64,000 nucleotides of DNA from Candidatus Lucifugimonas marina (GTDB lineage Bacteria > Chloroflexota > Dehalococcoidia > Lucifugimonadales > Lucifugimonadaceae), in NCBI GenBank assembly GCA_029593915.1, contig CP046147.1, positions 1,922,001-1,986,000 on the forward strand. The letters are read 5' to 3'. How positions within the stretch are numbered: the stretch's first letter is position 1; every line of letters begins with the position of its first letter. The notes beneath the pieces are model-generated. The model did no database searches, had not been told where the DNA came from, and worked only from the letters and a program-made list of their open reading frames with translations. Shown piece after piece: positions 8,409-17,728 of this stretch. A program made the translations under genes and the position numbers.

Positions 8409-9251
8409 ATGGCACTAGACGAATATCGTGCGGTGAACCGAGACAACTGGGACGACCGCGTTCCGATTCATCTGGATTCAGATGAGTACATGGTTCAGAA
8501 ATTCATTGATGACCCAGAGCACATCAGTGAGGTTGTCCAGTTTGATTTGGATAACGATGAGCTAGGAGATTTGAGAGGTAAATCGCTACTCCATCTGCAA
8601 TGCCATATCGGTCACGACACCATCAGTTGGGCTCGGCTAGGTGCCAACGTGACGGGTCTCGACTTCTCCGAACCGGCTATCGAAGCATGTAGAAGGCTAG
8701 TCACGAATTCTGGAACGCCGGGAGAGTTCGTAGTCGCTGAAGTTTTCGATGCGCCGGCAGCGCTCGATAACCGACAATTCGATGTTGTTTACACAGGTGT
8801 AGGCGCAATCTGCTGGCTGCCTGATATTAACGGATGGGCAAAGATAGTCGCTCAACTCTTAAAACCCGGAGGAACCTTCTACATTCTCGAAGGTCACCCC
8901 ATGATGTGGTCTGTTTCACAGGACGATCACGGTCATCAGATCGTCTTGGACTGGCCCTATTTCGAGTCAGCAGGTCCGCAGGGTTACGAGGAAGACACAA
9001 CCTACGCTGGCGAAGGCACGCTAGAGCACAAGAAAGCTTTCAACATTCCTCACGGACTCGGTGAGACTATCGATGCTCTGTTGCAGGCTGGCTTGGTTCT
9101 AGACTTCGTACACGAGCACAAAGCTCTTCCCTGGCAGGCGTTTCCGATGATGGTGAAATCGGATGCTGGCCGGGGTTTATGGAAGATGCCAGACGGCAAG
9201 GAAGATTTCCTACCGCTGGCGCAGTCGATCAAAGCGCACAAGCCGGAATAA
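8409..9251 (+). CDS. SAM-dependent methyltransferase, class I
   Basis: A 280-aa Rossmann-fold methyltransferase. The SAM-binding motif I region reads LLHLQCHIGHDT followed by the acidic end of strand 2 in VTGLDFS. The motif 4 region is FDVVYTGVGAICW. I chose the ATG at 8409 because GGAG lies 6 nt upstream; an in-frame ATG at 8367 has no ribosome site and adds 14 residues outside the fold. The acceptor substrate is unknown. The gene is transcribed after a terminator and before an unrelated beta-propeller gene. Confidence 0.8.
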   Translation: MALDEYRAVNRDNWDDRVPIHLDSDEYMVQKFIDDPEHISEVVQFDLDNDELGDLRGKSLLHLQCHIGHDTISWARLGANVTGLDFSEPAIEACRRLVTNSGTPGEFVVAEVFDAPAALDNRQFDVVYTGVGAICWLPDINGWAKIVAQLLKPGGTFYILEGHPMMWSVSQDDHGHQIVLDWPYFESAGPQGYEEDTTYAGEGTLEHKKAFNIPHGLGETIDALLQAGLVLDFVHEHKALPWQAFPMMVKSDAGRGLWKMPDGKEDFLPLAQSIKAHKPE

Positions 9252-9346
9252 TTTCTGCCTGAAGCCCCAATCATCGCTCCACCGCGCTACACTACCGCCG
9301 CAAGACGACTACGCCTTAAGCACTAGCAAACGAGAGATAAGACCTC

Positions 9347-10057
9347 ATGCCGCACAAAGTTGCCGATACGATCTTCCAGTTCAACGCTCCCGGCCCTAAG
9401 CCGAACGGACTTCAGGCTGCCGATGATGGTCTGTGGATCATCGATCAGGGCGACGATCATGTGTACAAGGTCGATTGGGCGACTGGCGATGTGCTTGTCG
9501 ATCTTCCTACCGACACTGAAAAATCCAGTGGCATCACCATTGGTGGCGGCTACATCTGGGTTGCATCGACCTACAGCTGCGAGATTTACCAGCTGGATAT
9601 GGACACCGGCAAGACGGTTGAGGTCTACCAATCTCCGGGTGCAGGCATCAACGCCACTCGTGAACACCTCGATGAAGCGGCAGGTCGAAAATCTGAACCA
9701 ACCGGAGACCACGGTCTCGAATGGAAAGACGGCAAGCTCTACGTTGCTTCGCCACCATCACAGTTTGTGCACGTAATCGACACTTCAAACTTCCAGGAAA
9801 TTCACCGGATGAAGGCTCCTGGCTTCCGGGTTCATGGTCTTGCATGGGCTGAAGAAGAAGGTCACGTTTGGATCGCCGATACTGCGTTCGGAGTAGTTAG
9901 CCGACACCGACTCGAAGACGGGCGTTGCTACGACGCTTTCCGGGTGAACGATCCGATTCAAGTGCACGGTATGACGATCAAGGACAATCGACTCTGGTAT
10001 GCCGACGACCGTGGCCCAATCGGTTTCCTCGACGTTGAAATGACCCCGACGTTCTAG
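9347..10057 (+). CDS. NHL/SMP-30-like beta-propeller protein
   Basis: A 236-aa protein made of repeated strands with blade-like motifs: GLWIIDQGDDHVYKVD, YIWVASTYSCEIYQLD, KLYVASPPSQFVHVID, HVWIADTAFGVVSRH and RLWYADDRGPIGFLD. About five blades can be seen. There is no signal peptide, so it is probably cytosolic, unlike many PQQ-type propellers. The fold suits ligand binding or lactone hydrolysis; neither can be assigned. It is smaller than typical six-blade SMP-30 proteins (about 290 aa). Confidence 0.65.
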   Translation: MPHKVADTIFQFNAPGPKPNGLQAADDGLWIIDQGDDHVYKVDWATGDVLVDLPTDTEKSSGITIGGGYIWVASTYSCEIYQLDMDTGKTVEVYQSPGAGINATREHLDEAAGRKSEPTGDHGLEWKDGKLYVASPPSQFVHVIDTSNFQEIHRMKAPGFRVHGLAWAEEEGHVWIADTAFGVVSRHRLEDGRCYDAFRVNDPIQVHGMTIKDNRLWYADDRGPIGFLDVEMTPTF

Positions 10058-10119
10058 GCATGGGCGAGCAGTCGTAACCACGACTTTGCTACTCAGTCCC
10101 CCCCGTTGGGTTGCCGTCC

Positions 10120-10312
10120 TCCCGATCGCAGCACGGCGGAGCAAGGGGATCACAATCGATCCTTCAAGAATCTTGTCATTAGCAGAATCTCAGCGAGTGC
10201 TGTGTATTTGAGTGTCTGTTCAGACGATAATGGCAGGATAAATTTTCGCTAGTTCGTTTCATCTTCCTGTTGTGGATACATATCCCTCCACACCGCTTCG
10301 CTGTGGTCGGGA
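10120..10312. repeat. Dispersed inverted-repeat element, copy E (divergent)
   Basis: The left arm (10120-10154) starts TCCCGA and ends GGGGATCAC; the right arm (10282-10312) starts ATCCCTCC and ends TCGGGA. The arms are expanded inside by short hairpins (CACA...TGTG at 10290-10306). The spacing of about 190 bp is longer than in the other copies, so membership of the family is less certain. It fills most of the gap between the propeller and the epimerase genes. Confidence 0.45.
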
Positions 10313-10351
10313 CGAAGGGACGAAAAATTTTAAGAAAGTCGTAACCAAACA

Positions 10352-11221
10352 ATGACAACCGTTTTCGTAACCGGAGCCTCAGGACGCGCCGGTCAGTTCA
10401 TCGTCAAAGATCTTCTAAAAAACGGCTATGACGTGGTTGGTGTTGACCTGAACTCGCCTAACGATTCACGACAAGTTCGGGTACTCGGCTACACATTCAA
10501 ATTCGTTGATGTTACCGATTTTGGACAAGTTCTTTCGGCAATGAAAAACTGTGATGCAGTTATTCACATGGCGGCGATTACGAATCCAATCATCGCTCCA
10601 GAGCACGAAGTTTTCCGAGTCAATATGACGTCGAACTGGAACGTGCTCGAAGCGGCAGAAGTACACGGGATTCGCAAGGTCGTTCTAGCGTCTTCGGTGA
10701 ACGCAGTGGGAGCAGTTTTCTCGAAGGGCATCACGCCTCGACCGTACTTCCCTATCGATGAGGAGCACCCGACTTTCGCAGAAGATGCTTATTCTGTGGG
10801 CAAGTGGATCAGCGAAGAGCTGGCTGACGCGTTCATCCGTCGCCGCCCCGGTGAAGTACAGATCGCTTCGATGAGATTCCACGGCCTGATGGATCGAGAA
10901 CGACAGGCCGCTCTAAACGCTGCCGACGAGCGACAGGGTGCGTTCGGCAACAACGCCAAGCATTTCTGGGGCTGGACCGATTTCGCTGAAGCCGCTCGAG
11001 CCTGTGTTCTGGCGATAGAAGTTGAATTCGGTGGACACGAGGCGTTCTTCATCAACGGCGAAGATACTTCTGCCGACGAACCTACTGAAGAGCTAATCAA
11101 AAAAGTTTACCCCGAAGCCGAAATTCGCTCTCCAATGCCCGGTAACGCCACCGCCATATCGGTCGAAAAGGCCAAGCGTATTCTCGGTTGGGAACCAAAA
11201 GTTACTTGGCGTGATGCGTAA
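10352..11221 (+). CDS. NAD(P)-dependent epimerase/dehydratase (extended SDR)
   Basis: Extended short-chain dehydrogenase of 289 aa, related to UDP-sugar epimerases and uronate dehydrogenases. The nucleotide loop GASGRAG is at residues 8-14 (TGxxGxxG form). The active-site set is Ser114/115 in ASSVNAVG with Tyr147 and Lys151 in YSVGK. A C-terminal block ending KAKRILGWEPKVTW is typical of sugar-nucleotide SDRs. The gene lies alone on the plus strand, 115 bp before the phosphotriesterase-family gene. The exact substrate, whether sugar nucleotide or free uronate, is unknown. Confidence 0.85.
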   Translation: MTTVFVTGASGRAGQFIVKDLLKNGYDVVGVDLNSPNDSRQVRVLGYTFKFVDVTDFGQVLSAMKNCDAVIHMAAITNPIIAPEHEVFRVNMTSNWNVLEAAEVHGIRKVVLASSVNAVGAVFSKGITPRPYFPIDEEHPTFAEDAYSVGKWISEELADAFIRRRPGEVQIASMRFHGLMDRERQAALNAADERQGAFGNNAKHFWGWTDFAEAARACVLAIEVEFGGHEAFFINGEDTSADEPTEELIKKVYPEAEIRSPMPGNATAISVEKAKRILGWEPKVTWRDA

Positions 11222-11336
11222 TCGAGTTCGTTCAGTTCGATTCGTGCGTTAGAATTTCTGCGTATTTTCGATTTCTATCGTGGCCGGCGTCAGTTGCCTG
11301 ATCGCGACTCCCACAAAATCAATCCGAGAAAATTAG

Positions 11337-12413
11337 TTGACCTCTCCCTCCCATCCAGTTCCTAAGCACCGAGCAGCAAGAAAAGTTCTAACCGTTCAGG
11401 GTCCTATCGAGCCTGCAAAAGTCGGCATAACGACCACGCACGAGCACTTGCTGATCGACTTCGGAGTCGTTTTCACCGAGCCAAAAGAGGCTTCTGAACG
11501 TCTCCTTATGGATGAAGAGGTATCGATGGATAACCTCGGCTGGGTTCGATACAACTGGACCAGCAACCGGGACAATCTACAGATTCTCGATGAAGATATT
11601 TCAACGTGGGAAGCACAGCAGTACTTCAACGCCGGCGGCAGCACCATCGTCGATGTAACATCCGTCGGTCTTGCCCGTGACCCGCGTGCGCTTCTCAGAA
11701 TTTCCAGAGCTACCGGTTTGAATGTCGTGATGGGCGCAGGGAACTACGTTCATATGACTCATGCACCCGAGCTTGAAGAACTCGCCGTTGAGCAGATTGC
11801 GGGTCAGATCATTCACGATGTCGATCAGGGAGTCGGCGACACGGGTATCCGATCAGGAATTATCGGAGAAATCGGCTGTTCGTCGCCGTGGCATGAATCT
11901 GAAAAGAAAGTTCTCGAAGCCGCGGTAATTGCTCAGCGTGAAACGGGAGCCCCCCTGCTGATTCACCCCGGTCGCAGCGAACGTGCTCCGCTCGAAATTC
12001 TTGAAGCGGTCGACAAATGGGGTGGCAACCTGAGCCGCACAGTCATGGGTCACGTCGAGCGAACGGTTTACGACCGAAGCGTACTGAACGAATTAATCGC
12101 CACTGGTGCGTATTTGAATTTCGACCTATTCGGACACGAGTCGTCGTTTTACCCGCTGGCTCCTGAATCGCACATGCCAGCCGACCACGAGCGAATCGAG
12201 ATGGTCGAGCACATGGTGAACGAGGGTAAACGCGGAAACATTCTCCTTGCCCACGACATCTGCTCGAAGCACCGTTTGAAGACGTACGGTGGTCACGGAT
12301 TCGATCACATCCTGACCCGGGTCGTTCCCCGGATGCGAGCGCGTGGCATGAGCGAAGAGGTTGTACGACTGATCTTGGTCGACAACCCAACACGAATGCT
12401 GACGTTCGACTAA
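11337..12413 (+). CDS. Phosphotriesterase-family metal-dependent hydrolase
   Basis: Amidohydrolase-superfamily enzyme with a binuclear metal site. The ligands can be followed in order: HEH (residues 35-37), Glu178 in GEIG, His210 in LLIHPG, His239 in MGHVER and Asp307 in HDICSKH. The bridging residue is Glu rather than the carboxylated Lys of paraoxonase-type phosphotriesterases. This places it with phosphotriesterase-homology and lactonase-like members, and true organophosphate hydrolysis is unlikely. Translation starts at a TTG preceded by a GAGA-type site. The protein has 358 aa and no signal peptide. Confidence 0.85.
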   Translation: MTSPSHPVPKHRAARKVLTVQGPIEPAKVGITTTHEHLLIDFGVVFTEPKEASERLLMDEEVSMDNLGWVRYNWTSNRDNLQILDEDISTWEAQQYFNAGGSTIVDVTSVGLARDPRALLRISRATGLNVVMGAGNYVHMTHAPELEELAVEQIAGQIIHDVDQGVGDTGIRSGIIGEIGCSSPWHESEKKVLEAAVIAQRETGAPLLIHPGRSERAPLEILEAVDKWGGNLSRTVMGHVERTVYDRSVLNELIATGAYLNFDLFGHESSFYPLAPESHMPADHERIEMVEHMVNEGKRGNILLAHDICSKHRLKTYGGHGFDHILTRVVPRMRARGMSEEVVRLILVDNPTRMLTFD

Positions 12414-12552
12414 ACAGTCACTCCCGCTTGAATAATTCTCGATAATCGGCTGTATTAGGCAGATTATTCCGCGCCATCTTGGAATTCGGCGCATCAGATA
12501 CTCAATGCACGAACGTAAATCGAGTCTGCACGGTGGGATTGGGTACTAAAAG

Positions 12553-13938
12553 ATGGATCGATTCATCAGGTTTGAAAGCAGTGCGAAAATCGCTGGAACG
12601 AATTGGAAGCGACTACTCGGGCTGCTAGCGGTTGGGATGATCGCAACCGTGGTTGTGGCCTGTGGCGGCTCAGGTAAAAATTCGGAATTACCTACTGCAA
12701 CCAATCCTCCTGATGAAACTGCGACGGTAGTCGCGGCTCCTGAACCTACTGCGACACACGCCCCAACTTCAACGCCAGTAATAGAAGTCGAGGAAGTGGA
12801 AGAGGAAGAAACTCCTGAAACAGATTTTTCTGATCTGTTCAGCGACGATGCTGAAAAATCTCGAGTCGCAACTCTCCAAAAAATATGGGGGTGGAAGACT
12901 AATTTCGAGGCAAGAACAATTCCTCTCACCGAGCTATCGATAGTCCTACCTAAAGACCAGATCACCCCAGTCGACCAACCAAGCTTCGTCTCTGTTCAAG
13001 ACGCACCTGACTACATGGAGGCGAGAGAGCCTGTTGTCGCTCTGATAGTGGACGGCGACGCTCGCGCCTATCCTCTGGCAATTTTGATGTGGCACGAGAT
13101 AGTGAACGACACTGTAGGCGGCGAGCCCGTAACAGTAACGTTCTGCCCACTCTGCAATACAGGAATCACGTTTTCACGAATCGTGGACGGAGAAGAATTA
13201 ACGTTCGGCACGTCGGGCATGCTGAGAAACTCGGATCTCGTGATGTGGGATCGCCAAACAGAGAGTTACTGGCAGCAAATAACTGGTGAAGCACTCGCCG
13301 GAGATTTTGCGGCGGACAAAACCGTACTCACGCAGCTCCCATCGTCGATTATCGCGTGGGAGACGTTCGTTGAGGCATATCCAGATGGCCAACTACTCGA
13401 AAGAATTGTCGATGACCGGGGTTCAGCTGTTAGACCGTATGACAGCCCCCCGTATGCCGGGTACGACGATGTCGATCACCATCCATTCCTGTTTCGAGGA
13501 ACCGTAGACGGCAGACTGATCGCAACTTCAAGAGTTCTGACGATCGATGGTGAAACCCCGGTCGCCTATCCGTTCGATTTTCTCGAAGAAACGCCTGTTG
13601 TGAACGATTCAGTGAACGACGAAGACATCGTGGCATTCTTCGACAACGGGACGTTCTCGGCATTCAATGATCTCTCGAACGACCACCAGACTTCAGGCTC
13701 TGTCGCAGTCTTCTCCCGGGCAGTTGGTGATCGAGTTCTGACATTTGAGACTGATGGCGATGGAATTACTGATGTCGAAACCGGTTCGATTTGGAATCTG
13801 GCGGGAATTGCAATCGACGGCGAACTAGCGGGTACTCAGCTCGAACCTGTGATCCATGCCAATCATTTTTGGTTCGCCTGGGCGGTATTCAAACCAACGA
13901 CCGAAATTCGTGATTCAATCAGCGACCTGAAACCGTGA
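12553..13938 (+). CDS. DUF3179 domain-containing lipoprotein
   Basis: A surface lipoprotein. A hydrophobic segment at residues 20-36 ends in a lipobox with Cys37, followed by a Thr/Pro/Glu-rich linker to about residue 100. The DUF3179 domain follows. It contains the family's conserved blocks around MWHEIVND, FCPLCNTG (two Cys), GTSGMLRNSDLVMWDR and ESYWQQITG. The function of DUF3179 is not known; the CPLC pair and conserved His suggest metal or redox chemistry. The gene converges with the TPR lipoprotein gene, with only 17 bp between the stops. Confidence 0.85.
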   Translation: MDRFIRFESSAKIAGTNWKRLLGLLAVGMIATVVVACGGSGKNSELPTATNPPDETATVVAAPEPTATHAPTSTPVIEVEEVEEEETPETDFSDLFSDDAEKSRVATLQKIWGWKTNFEARTIPLTELSIVLPKDQITPVDQPSFVSVQDAPDYMEAREPVVALIVDGDARAYPLAILMWHEIVNDTVGGEPVTVTFCPLCNTGITFSRIVDGEELTFGTSGMLRNSDLVMWDRQTESYWQQITGEALAGDFAADKTVLTQLPSSIIAWETFVEAYPDGQLLERIVDDRGSAVRPYDSPPYAGYDDVDHHPFLFRGTVDGRLIATSRVLTIDGETPVAYPFDFLEETPVVNDSVNDEDIVAFFDNGTFSAFNDLSNDHQTSGSVAVFSRAVGDRVLTFETDGDGITDVETGSIWNLAGIAIDGELAGTQLEPVIHANHFWFAWAVFKPTTEIRDSISDLKP

Positions 13939-13955
13939 TCCGAAATCCGGAAAGG

Positions 13956-14891
13956 CTACTGGATCGCAGCTGCTCGCTCGTCAAGAACGACGATAAGCTC
14001 TTCCGCTCGTTCGATGATGCTCGGCAACTTGGGATCCTGTGACAACGAGATCGCCTCATCAAGATCAGCTCGTGCGAGTTCGGGTTCCACATTGGCTTGA
14101 ATGTAGAGTTGTGCTCGATCGAGGTACAGTGCTGCTTGAGCAGGAGCCAATTCGATCGCCTGATTGAAATCGTCGAGTGCAGCATTGCCAGCGCCCAAAA
14201 CGTCTCGATAAAAACGTCCGCGCCACCACCATGTCGAAGGGTCCTCAGGATCGGTTGTGATCGCAAGATCGAACCACTCAAGAGCGGTCGTCGTATCCCC
14301 TTCTCGAGCGTATACACGGCCTAGAACCAAGTGAGAAGCAACGGAATTTTCGTCGAGTTCGAATGCTCGTCGGGCGTCCCGCTCCGCGCCCTCTATGTCG
14401 TTAATTGCGATCCGCGTAAGGCTTCTGTTTGCATATGCAACGGAAAGATTTGGTTTTAGCTCAATCGCCTTGTCAAAGTCGCGAAGCGCCTCTTCGTACT
14501 TGCCCTGCAGCATCAGAGCTTGACCTCGGCCGTCCCACCCGCGAGCGAATCCCGGCTCGAGTTCTACTACTGTCGTGAACGTACGCTCGGCGTCGACATA
14601 CTCTCCACGTCCAATCGAGTTGAATGCCTGGAGATAGAACGTAACGCTCTCTGATTCAGATACCGCCGTTCCCTCAGGTTCAGGAGTCGGCGTAACTGTC
14701 ACCTTGGGTCGCGGTCTCGATGTTGGCTCGGGCTCAGAAGTTGGCTCAGGAGCTTCTGTTGCTGCCGGTACGGGAGTCGGTTCATCTGTGTTTGCGGTAT
14801 CGGCGTCACCGCCGGTACAGGCGACAGCGAATAGCGTGACGAGACCAATTAGGGCCAGTGATACAAGATATTTGGGTGAACGAATCAGCAT
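13956..14891 (-). CDS. TPR-repeat lipoprotein
   Basis: A 311-aa lipoprotein. Its signal peptide ends at Cys25 (LFAVAC), followed by a Pro/Glu/Thr-rich spacer to about residue 75. From about residue 85 there are consecutive 34-residue TPR units, with the consensus A, G/A, Y and P positions visible (for example GKYEEALRDFDKAIELKPN and GAERDARRAFELDENS). At least five repeats can be seen. The protein is expected to be anchored outside the membrane as a binding scaffold. It lies 85 bp downstream of holA on the same strand. Confidence 0.85.
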   Translation of the reverse strand: MLIRSPKYLVSLALIGLVTLFAVACTGGDADTANTDEPTPVPAATEAPEPTSEPEPTSRPRPKVTVTPTPEPEGTAVSESESVTFYLQAFNSIGRGEYVDAERTFTTVVELEPGFARGWDGRGQALMLQGKYEEALRDFDKAIELKPNLSVAYANRSLTRIAINDIEGAERDARRAFELDENSVASHLVLGRVYAREGDTTTALEWFDLAITTDPEDPSTWWWRGRFYRDVLGAGNAALDDFNQAIELAPAQAALYLDRAQLYIQANVEPELARADLDEAISLSQDPKLPSIIERAEELIVVLDERAAAIQ

Positions 14892-14976
14892 TCAGATAAT
14901 TATCCGTGTTTTGACGGCTCGTTGCTTTGGCATCTCGAACACAGATACGTCGAAAGATGCGCCTCGGGATTCCCGT

Positions 14977-15945
14977 TCAAGCCGCCGATAGCTCACCAAC
15001 AAGAATTTCAACAGCCAGCCGTTCGTCCATCTCACCCTGTTTGATTGCGAGATCAGCAGCGAGCAGGCGTCGGTGAATGTTTGCAAGATGCTCCGTGCCG
15101 AAATTGTTCGATTGCCGCAACGTTTTATCGAGTGCGTAGCGGTTGGTCAGGCTAATTCGTTTGCCAATTTCTTCTGGATGAACACCCTGTTGCTGCAGTT
15201 CGATAGTGAGAATCAGCAACCTCACCTGTCGTGCCAGCATCGAGAGGACCGTCGATACGCTCGAACCACCCGAAAGCAACGAGTACAGCAGTTTCATTGC
15301 TACCGCTGGTCGCCGTTCGAGCACTGCGTCGACGGCTGCGAAAATACTGGTCTCTCTGGCATCAGGAACCATGAGGTCGACATCGTCCTGCGTCACCGCA
15401 CGATCACCTGCGTAAAGTGCCAGCTTCTTCACTTCCTGATCGAGTAGTCGAGTATCCGAACCTGCGAGCCATGCGATACGTGCGATAGCGTCTCGGCTGG
15501 CATCAGCGCCATAGTGAGCGAATCGATCCCGCACCCAGGTTTCGAGCTCGCCTCTACGCTTTGTGCGGTACTCCTGAATTCGAGCACTTGGACCAACCGA
15601 CTTAATGGCGATACCGTTGTCTCGAAGCCCTACCTCCTCGACGAAGACAAGCTCGGTCGATGCAGGCACCTCGGCAAGTTTGTCTGTGAGGTCACGCCAT
15701 TCATTACCGAGAGATTTGTCACGCTTCTGCATCCGGCCGAGAACGCCGTAAACGATAACTACACGTCTGTCGGCCATAAAAGGCACCACTTGGGCGGCAC
15801 CAATTACATCGGACAACTTGAAGCCTTGCCCCTGAAACACGGTGGTGTTGGGGTCGCGAACTTCTTCAGGACCAGCCGACTCTCGAATTTTGGTGAGAGC
15901 TTCCGATCTTGAGTATTCGTCTTCGCCGTGTAGGACTCGAATCAT
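14977..15945 (-). CDS. holA: DNA polymerase III subunit delta
   Basis: Clamp-loader delta subunit, which opens the sliding clamp for chromosomal replication. The N-terminus, ILHGED-like (RVLHGEDEYSRSEAL), and the downstream blocks (VVPFMADRRVVIVYG, WVRDRFAHYG, LDQEVKKLALYAG, LVPDARETSIFAAVDAVL and the C-terminal LAADLAIKQGEMDERLAVEILV) match HolA. The 322 aa are the usual length. It is divergent from the DUF1232 gene. Confidence 0.9.
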   Translation of the reverse strand: MIRVLHGEDEYSRSEALTKIRESAGPEEVRDPNTTVFQGQGFKLSDVIGAAQVVPFMADRRVVIVYGVLGRMQKRDKSLGNEWRDLTDKLAEVPASTELVFVEEVGLRDNGIAIKSVGPSARIQEYRTKRRGELETWVRDRFAHYGADASRDAIARIAWLAGSDTRLLDQEVKKLALYAGDRAVTQDDVDLMVPDARETSIFAAVDAVLERRPAVAMKLLYSLLSGGSSVSTVLSMLARQVRLLILTIELQQQGVHPEEIGKRISLTNRYALDKTLRQSNNFGTEHLANIHRRLLAADLAIKQGEMDERLAVEILVGELSAA

Positions 15946-16012
15946 GTGGAATGTTCAGCAGTCGTTGATATTGGTTTAGTGAACCAGTCGATTGGTAGAT
16001 ACACTTTCTAAC

Positions 16013-16486
16013 ATGTTCAGACTGTTGCCGATACGTTCACTTGTCATTCCGTTCCTAAAATTGGTGTGGAGATTAATGCTCGACAAACGGGTTCCGCCGT
16101 TTACGAAGATTATCCCTCTGCTCGCGATTGCATACATTGTGTCGCCTTACGACGTGATCGCCGATCGAATACCGTTGCTAGGCCAATTCGATGATTTGAT
16201 CGTAACCACGATTCTCTTCCTGGTATTTATCGCTGCATCTCCGAACCACGTTATTGCCGACCAAACAATTGGCAGGAAGCTTCGTGATCTGCAAAAGCAG
16301 CAGGGATTCGACCCCGACCAGTTTGATCCGAGCCAATTTGACCCCAGCCAGTTCGGCCAGCGTCCCGGGCAACGTCCTAATCAACGACCCAAAGATTCAA
16401 ACGGAAAAACCGTCGACGCTGAATTCAAATATGTCGATGACGAGGATGACGATCTTGAAGGCGACAACAACAACTCAGATAAGTAA
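16013..16486 (+). CDS. DUF1232 (YkvA-like) membrane protein
   Basis: The DUF1232 core is clear: KRVPPFTKIIPLLAIAYIVSPYDVIADRIPLLGQFDDL, with the SPYDxxxD motif and two hydrophobic segments. The C-terminal tail, from about residue 90, is hydrophilic and contains short tandem repeats (DPSQFDPSQF and QRPGQRPNQRP), then an acidic end. An in-frame TTG at 15992 is an alternative start giving seven more residues; neither start has a clear ribosome site. The role is unknown. Confidence 0.75.
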   Translation: MFRLLPIRSLVIPFLKLVWRLMLDKRVPPFTKIIPLLAIAYIVSPYDVIADRIPLLGQFDDLIVTTILFLVFIAASPNHVIADQTIGRKLRDLQKQQGFDPDQFDPSQFDPSQFGQRPGQRPNQRPKDSNGKTVDAEFKYVDDEDDDLEGDNNNSDK

Positions 16487-16597
16487 CCGAGCACTAACCA
16501 AGTTCTGGGCTCTAGAGTTACGATTAACAGTCGGTGCTTGAGAACAGAGCACCCAACTCACTTTCGACACATTCACAAGAGCCAGTAATAACCACTT

Positions 16598-17683
16598 ATG
16601 AAGATCGGCATCCTTGGTCTGCCAGCCAGCGGTAAGACCACGATATTTAACTCACTCACCCGCGGTAAAGCCGATATTGGTGGCTTCGGTGCAACTCGTT
16701 CAGCGAACGTAGGTGTGGCACACGTGCCTGACGAACGAGTCGACGTCCTCACCAAGATGTTCAAGTCGAAAAAGACCATATACGCGGAAGTGACTTACGT
16801 CGACCTCCCCGGCAGCGCCTCAGGCGAACTGTTCGAGGGTGAGGCTATGGCGCAATTGCAACAGGTCGACGCAATACTGCACGTGGCACGAGCGTTCGAA
16901 GATGGCTCGGTTCCCCACCTCGAAGGTTCGGTCGATTACAAGCGTGATATCGAGAAGGTCGCCTTCGACATCATGTTCGCCGATATCGCACTTCTTGAAC
17001 GGCGCATCGAACGCATCACAGGCAGCCTGAAAACCATGAAGGTTGCTGAACGAGACGATGCAGAAAAGAACATCGAAACTCTAAAGCGCCTTCAAAGCGA
17101 TCTAGAAAACGGAATTGCGATTCGAGATCGTGATCTCGAAGCTTCCGAAATCAAAGCTATTTCCGACACGTTCTTGCTCAGCAGCCTGCCATTGCTCATA
17201 GCGCTAAACATTGGCGAAGACGACGTGGCGAATACCGCCGCTCTCGAAGAAGAGATCGGCGAATTGCTGAGCGGTCGATCAACCGGCGGTGCGGCGATAT
17301 GTGGAGCCCTTGAGGCAGAACTCGTGGGTATGTCGGAAGAAGAGGAAGCCGAAATGCGAGCTGGCCTCGATGCCGGTGAGCCAGGGCTTTCTCGAATGAT
17401 CAAGCTTTCATATCAAGTGCTCGGACTGAATTCGTTCCTCACGGTTGGTGAGGACGAAACCCGGGCGTGGACGATCAACATCGGTGCGCTCGCGCCAAAG
17501 GCCGCCGGAGTCATTCACTCCGACATCGAACGCGGATTCATCCGTGCTGAAACCGTCGGATATGACGATTTCATCGAATGCGGAACGATGGCCGAAGCCC
17601 GAAATCGAGGGCTGTTCCGACAAGAAGGTCGGGAGTATGTCGTCCAAGATGGCGATATCGTCAATTTCTTATTCTCGGTGTAA
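16598..17683 (+). CDS. ychF: YchF-type ATPase/GTPase (OLA1 family)
   Basis: Translation-factor P-loop NTPase that binds ATP in preference to GTP and associates with ribosomes. The P-loop GLPASGKT is at residues 7-14. Switch II is DLPGSA. The usual NKxD motif is replaced by a degenerate NIGED block, as is typical of YchF. A helical coiled-coil insert follows (about 130-200). The C-terminal TGS domain runs from about residue 275 and includes AWTINIGALAPKAAGVIHSD, DIERGFIRAETV and a DGDIVNF end. The 361 aa are the normal length. The downstream gene begins 45 bp later on the same strand. Confidence 0.92.
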   Translation: MKIGILGLPASGKTTIFNSLTRGKADIGGFGATRSANVGVAHVPDERVDVLTKMFKSKKTIYAEVTYVDLPGSASGELFEGEAMAQLQQVDAILHVARAFEDGSVPHLEGSVDYKRDIEKVAFDIMFADIALLERRIERITGSLKTMKVAERDDAEKNIETLKRLQSDLENGIAIRDRDLEASEIKAISDTFLLSSLPLLIALNIGEDDVANTAALEEEIGELLSGRSTGGAAICGALEAELVGMSEEEEAEMRAGLDAGEPGLSRMIKLSYQVLGLNSFLTVGEDETRAWTINIGALAPKAAGVIHSDIERGFIRAETVGYDDFIECGTMAEARNRGLFRQEGREYVVQDGDIVNFLFSV

Positions 17684-17728
17684 ATTCTCTCTTACGATCA
17701 CGACTGTATAAGTCGACAAAGGAAAAAC

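Noticed and set aside
11337..12413. True organophosphate-degrading phosphotriesterase
   Set aside because: The bridging Lys is replaced by Glu in GEIG, which is typical of the homology proteins and not of paraoxonase-type enzymes.
16281..16420. Short tandem repeats (DPSQF, QRPGQRPNQRP) as a CRISPR-like or VNTR array
   Set aside because: They are in-frame repeats within the coding tail of the DUF1232 protein, with too few units and no spacers.
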